Assembly: GCA_004375785.1 (NCBI GenBank) | Contig: SOKM01000130.1 | Span: 1-8,913 of the forward strand | DNA from: Candidatus Cloacimonadota bacterium | Lineage (GTDB): Bacteria; Hydrothermota; E44-bin80 | DNA: 8,913 nt | Reading direction: 5' to 3' | Part shown: positions 7,124 to 8,913 of the stretch, one piece after another | How the letters are laid out: each line of letters starts with the position of its first letter | How positions within the stretch are numbered: position 1 is the stretch's first letter | The notes under the pieces: generated by a model | The model's input: the letters and a program-made list of their open reading frames with translations, nothing else | What the model was told of the DNA's origin: nothing | Databases searched by the model: none | Position numbers and translations under genes: made by a program

Positions 7124-7159
7124 GACCTCGTTAGGATCGTTTAGTTCGTTATTATCGTT
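7124..7159. repeat. Four TCGTT boxes at exact 9-bp period upstream of miaB
   Basis: On the plus strand the 9-mers GACCTCGTT, AGGATCGTT, TAGTTCGTT and ATTATCGTT follow one another without gaps; read on the transcribed strand each begins AACGA. Only the pentamer is kept. The block ends 31 bp before the miaB start codon, where an upstream regulatory element would sit. It could be a protein-binding direct repeat or the worn remains of a simple satellite. Confidence 0.55.
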
Positions 7160-7191
7160 CTTTTAGTTTATCTGGTTTTTTGGATTCATTT

Positions 7192-7287
7192 GTCATTGCG
7201 AGTTTGACTCCTTGCCCTGTGTAATACCATTATGCACAAAACATTTTCTATTACACGGGGCTTGCTTCTCTTATGCAAAGCAATCTC
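7192..7287. repeat. Nested palindromic intergenic repeat
   Basis: The outer ends read GTCATTGCGAG (7192-7202) and GCAAAGCAATCTC (7275-7287), resembling the halves of a common intergenic bacterial repeat. Inside lies a second inverted repeat: CCCTGTGTAATA (7215-7226) and TATTACACGGGG (7249-7260), 12 bp with one T-G pair around a 22-nt loop. GTCATTGCG also occurs, on the minus strand, at the extreme left edge of the window. No coding capacity and no adjoining transposase are visible, so a non-autonomous repeat is the most that can be said. Confidence 0.6.
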
Positions 7288-7382
7288 ATTCTTTTATAAT
7301 TAGTCATTTAAGCTGTTATGTCATTTCGATTTTCTTTTTAGCTTTTTTATATTCTTTTTCAACCGCACAATGGGCTTATACC

Positions 7383-7477
7383 GTTCATCGTAGATGAACC
7401 AGTACCGTCCCGAAGGGACTATTACCGTTTGCAAGAACCACGCCGTTCCGAAGGAACTCATACCGTTGCGAAGCAAC
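7383..7477. repeat. Array of five mini-hairpins with differing stems
   Basis: Five short palindromes follow each other with starts 24, 20, 18 and 20 bp apart: GTTCATC/GATGAAC (7383-7399, loop GTA), GTCCC/GGGAC (7407-7419, loop GAA), GTTT/GAAC (7427-7438, loop GCAA, one T-G pair), GTTCC/GGAAC (7445-7457, loop GAA) and GTTGC/GCAAC (7465-7477, loop GAA). Each is preceded by CC, mostly within TACC. Stem sequences differ, but base pairing is kept. The array starts 20 bp past the mtaB stop and would be in the 3' untranslated part of its mRNA. There is no T-run typical of a terminator. Confidence 0.8.
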
Positions 7478-7497
7478 CATTCGTACATCCTATATCT

Positions 7498-8724
7498 TCA
7501 GTATATCCTTCCGTATGTATCGTATCCCGATATTCTTTCAATAAGAACATCTCTGAATTTAGTCTCGCTATTCTCTGTTTCGGGGATAAGAACCCTGATG
7601 TAATTTCCAGAGAATCCAACCATCATTTTTGTTTTCCGGTCTCTTTTTGTCTCCACAAGCACTCTGAGGTTTTTGCCAATATAATTTTCCCTGAATTTAA
7701 TGGATTTTTGAAGTGCAAGTTCCCTCAATAATTCACTTCTCCTCTTTTTCTGTAATTCGTTAACCTTATCGGGCAAGATTGCCGCAAGGGTGGATTTCCT
7801 CGGAGAATATCTGAAAATATGTAGATAGGTGAAAGGTAAGCCCTTTATATAATCGTAAGTATTCTGAAATTCCATCTCTTGTTCAGAGGGAAAACCGGTA
7901 ATTATATCAGCACCAATACTGCAGTCAGGTATTAGTTCGTTTATTTCAATCAGTTTACGAGAGACATCAAAATGATTATATCTTCTACCCATTGCTCTCA
8001 AGATTTTTTTATCAGCACTCTGGAGTGAAATATGAAAATGGTGGCATATTTTCTCAGATACAGAAACATAATGGATAAGTTCTTCGCTTATCTCTTCCGG
8101 GTTGAGCGAGCCAAGCCTTATTCTTTCAAGTGGCTCAATCTGTTCAATCTCTTTAAGGAGTTTTACAAGATTCTTTCCTTTATAACTATATCTGCCTATG
8201 TGAACTCCTGTCAGGGAAATCTCCTTAAATCCATTTATAACAAGAGCTTTAATCTCACGTTTGATTTCTTCTACAGATCTTGAATGCTCTTTCCCTCTTA
8301 AATATGGGACGATACAGTATGAACAGAATCTGTTGCAACCCGATTGTATCTTGACGAACGCTCTTGTATGTTCAGCAAATCTGCTGATATTTTTCCTGCT
8401 TAAACCAAAGAATTTCTCAAAAAATGAAGACTTCTCCGAATTTGTCACATAGACATCAACTTCTTGAAGAAGTTCTTGTATATCTTCAGGGTAACAACCA
8501 GTAACAATGATTTTTGCACCCTTTGACTTTCTCCTTGCCCTTCGGACGATATTCCTCGATTGCTGGACTGCACTCATAGTCACAGAACAGATATTGATTA
8601 CATAGATGTCAGCAGTATCATTGAAATCGGTGATTTCGTATAATGCTTCCTCTGCCATTTCCCTCAGAAGTTGAGTATCGTATTGATTCAGTTTACAACC
8701 GAGCGTCTTAAATGCAATCTTCAT
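7498..8724 (-). CDS. mtaB: tRNA t6A37 methylthiotransferase MtaB
   Basis: MtaB is the radical-SAM methylthiotransferase that converts t6A to ms2t6A at position 37 of tRNAs reading ANN codons. The 408-residue protein has the MTTase N-domain with KTLGCKLNQYDTQ (C10), INICSVT (C46) and VTGCYPE (C77) binding one [4Fe-4S] cluster, the radical-SAM motif GCNRFCSYC (C130, C134, C137) binding the other, and a C-terminal TRAM-type region from about 345. LGCKLNQ and CSVT are hallmarks of MtaB rather than MiaB or RimO. C46 sits in INICSVT where NTC is more usual; the cysteine itself is kept. The ATG at 8722-8724 gives the family-typical MKIAFKTLGCK start. An upstream in-frame TTG (8758-8760) would add 12 residues, but it coincides with a promoter -35 element and has no support. 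No Shine-Dalgarno precedes the ATG, which fits a leaderless mRNA. Confidence 0.96.
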   Translation of the reverse strand: MKIAFKTLGCKLNQYDTQLLREMAEEALYEITDFNDTADIYVINICSVTMSAVQQSRNIVRRARRKSKGAKIIVTGCYPEDIQELLQEVDVYVTNSEKSSFFEKFFGLSRKNISRFAEHTRAFVKIQSGCNRFCSYCIVPYLRGKEHSRSVEEIKREIKALVINGFKEISLTGVHIGRYSYKGKNLVKLLKEIEQIEPLERIRLGSLNPEEISEELIHYVSVSEKICHHFHISLQSADKKILRAMGRRYNHFDVSRKLIEINELIPDCSIGADIITGFPSEQEMEFQNTYDYIKGLPFTYLHIFRYSPRKSTLAAILPDKVNELQKKRRSELLRELALQKSIKFRENYIGKNLRVLVETKRDRKTKMMVGFSGNYIRVLIPETENSETKFRDVLIERISGYDTYGRIY

Positions 8725-8731
8725 AAGGAAC

Positions 8732-8760
8732 ACTATATTATAAAACGATGTATGAGTCAA
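8732..8760 (-). promoter_or_regulatory. Sigma70-type promoter giving a leaderless mtaB transcript
   Basis: On the minus strand TTGACT (8755-8760) and TATAGT (8732-8737) are separated by exactly 17 nt; each matches five of six consensus bases. The first base of the mtaB ATG lies 8 nt past the last -10 base, so transcription should begin at or one base before the ATG. A TATAAT at 8737-8742 is also present but is only 12 nt from the -35 box. Confidence 0.7.
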
Positions 8761-8775
8761 GAATTTTCTTTCATA

Positions 8776-8869
8776 AGGTAGCCGCAGGTTTCAGAGGCTG
8801 TGCCAAAATACCGTTTTTAGGTAGGCGCAGGCTTTACCCTGAACCATACGGTGCAGGGTTTAGCCTGCG
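8776..8869. repeat. Two related palindromic repeats upstream of mtaB
   Basis: AGGTAGCCGCAGGTTT (8776-8791) recurs 43 bp on as AGGTAGGCGCAGGCTTT (8819-8835). The second copy starts a strong hairpin: arms CGCAGGCT + ACCCTG (8826-8833, 8836-8841) pair with CAGGGT + AGCCTGCG (8854-8859, 8862-8869), with a TT/TT mismatch inside the stem and a 12-nt loop that can add ACC/GGT. The first copy forms only a short AGCC/GGCT stem. A further small palindrome, AACC-TAAA-GGTT, lies at the window edge (8902-8913). No coding sequence is visible between 8761 and 8913. Confidence 0.7.
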
Positions 8870-8913
8870 AACTTAATTTCTTATAATACAATGAATTACG
8901 CAACCTAAAGGTT

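Larger units (their letters stand above)
7093..7497. other. Gene-free gap between mtaB and miaB, rich in structured repeats
   Basis: No gene is supported on either strand; short frames cross it but look like by-products of hairpin repeats. From the miaB side it holds four TCGTT boxes at 9-bp spacing (7124-7159), a nested palindromic repeat (7192-7287), an A-rich stretch on the minus strand (about 7288-7360), and five mini-hairpins (7383-7477) just behind the mtaB stop. A weak -10-like TCTAAT (7110-7115, minus strand) lies 17 bp in front of the miaB GTG but has no good -35 partner. Confidence 0.7.

Noticed and set aside
7265..7400. A lysine-rich short minus-strand frame (KKNIKKLKRKSK type) as a possible gene remnant
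   Set aside because: It is only about 15-20 codons of A-rich sequence with stops around it and no recognisable homology.
7394..7731. Plus-strand frames of 69 and 100 codons crossing the mini-hairpins and the mtaB end
   Set aside because: They run antisense over conserved mtaB codons or through hairpin repeats and have no start signal.
8725..8760. A 12-residue N-terminal extension of MtaB from a TTG start
   Set aside because: The TTG is part of a good -35 hexamer, no Shine-Dalgarno precedes it, and MtaB proteins normally begin at the MKIAFKTLGCK position.

Overview
All seven protein-coding genes lie on the minus strand, so transcription runs from the right edge to the left edge. The DNA is AT-rich and tightly packed within operons. 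The two gene-free gaps and the right edge are full of small palindromic repeats. LapA/LapB homologues, a lipoprotein and a SPOR-domain protein suggest a diderm (Gram-negative type) bacterium. The combination of AT-rich coding DNA and abundant hairpin repeats resembles uncultured candidate-phylum genomes (for example WOR-3-like lineages), but that placement is an impression and was not tested.

Layout, in the direction of transcription. (1) 8725-8913: hairpin repeats, then a good sigma70-like promoter that seems to start the mRNA at or one base before the mtaB ATG. (2) mtaB, 7498-8724, the ms2t6A37 tRNA methylthiotransferase. (3) 7093-7497, gene-free: an array of five mini-hairpins just behind the mtaB stop, a larger palindromic repeat, and four TCGTT boxes spaced at exactly 9 bp in front of miaB. 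(4) miaB, 5749-7092, the ms2i6A37 tRNA methylthiotransferase; its last ~17 residues are encoded by a tandem repeat. (5) 5437-5748, gene-free: the rest of that 72-80 bp tandem repeat and one copy of a dispersed 32-bp repeat. (6) A tightly coupled four-gene envelope operon with overlapping start and stop codons: lapA (5068-5436), lapB (3932-5071), a small lipoprotein gene (3463-3897 or longer, with an apparent 1-nt lesion at its start) and a TPR/SPOR protein (2693-3463). (7) mutS (25-2607), 85 bp downstream, the mismatch-recognition ATPase with an intact clamp-binding motif.

Functionally the window holds two tRNA position-37 modification enzymes, an envelope-assembly group (LapA/LapB scaffold, outer-membrane-type lipoprotein, SPOR protein) and a DNA repair gene. 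Nothing points to a mobile element with its own enzymes, a CRISPR array, or an rRNA or tRNA gene. The most unusual content is the repeat architecture: mini-hairpins whose stems differ while their pairing is kept, a repeat that supplies the C-terminus of MiaB in frame, and the damaged or non-canonical start of the lipoprotein gene.
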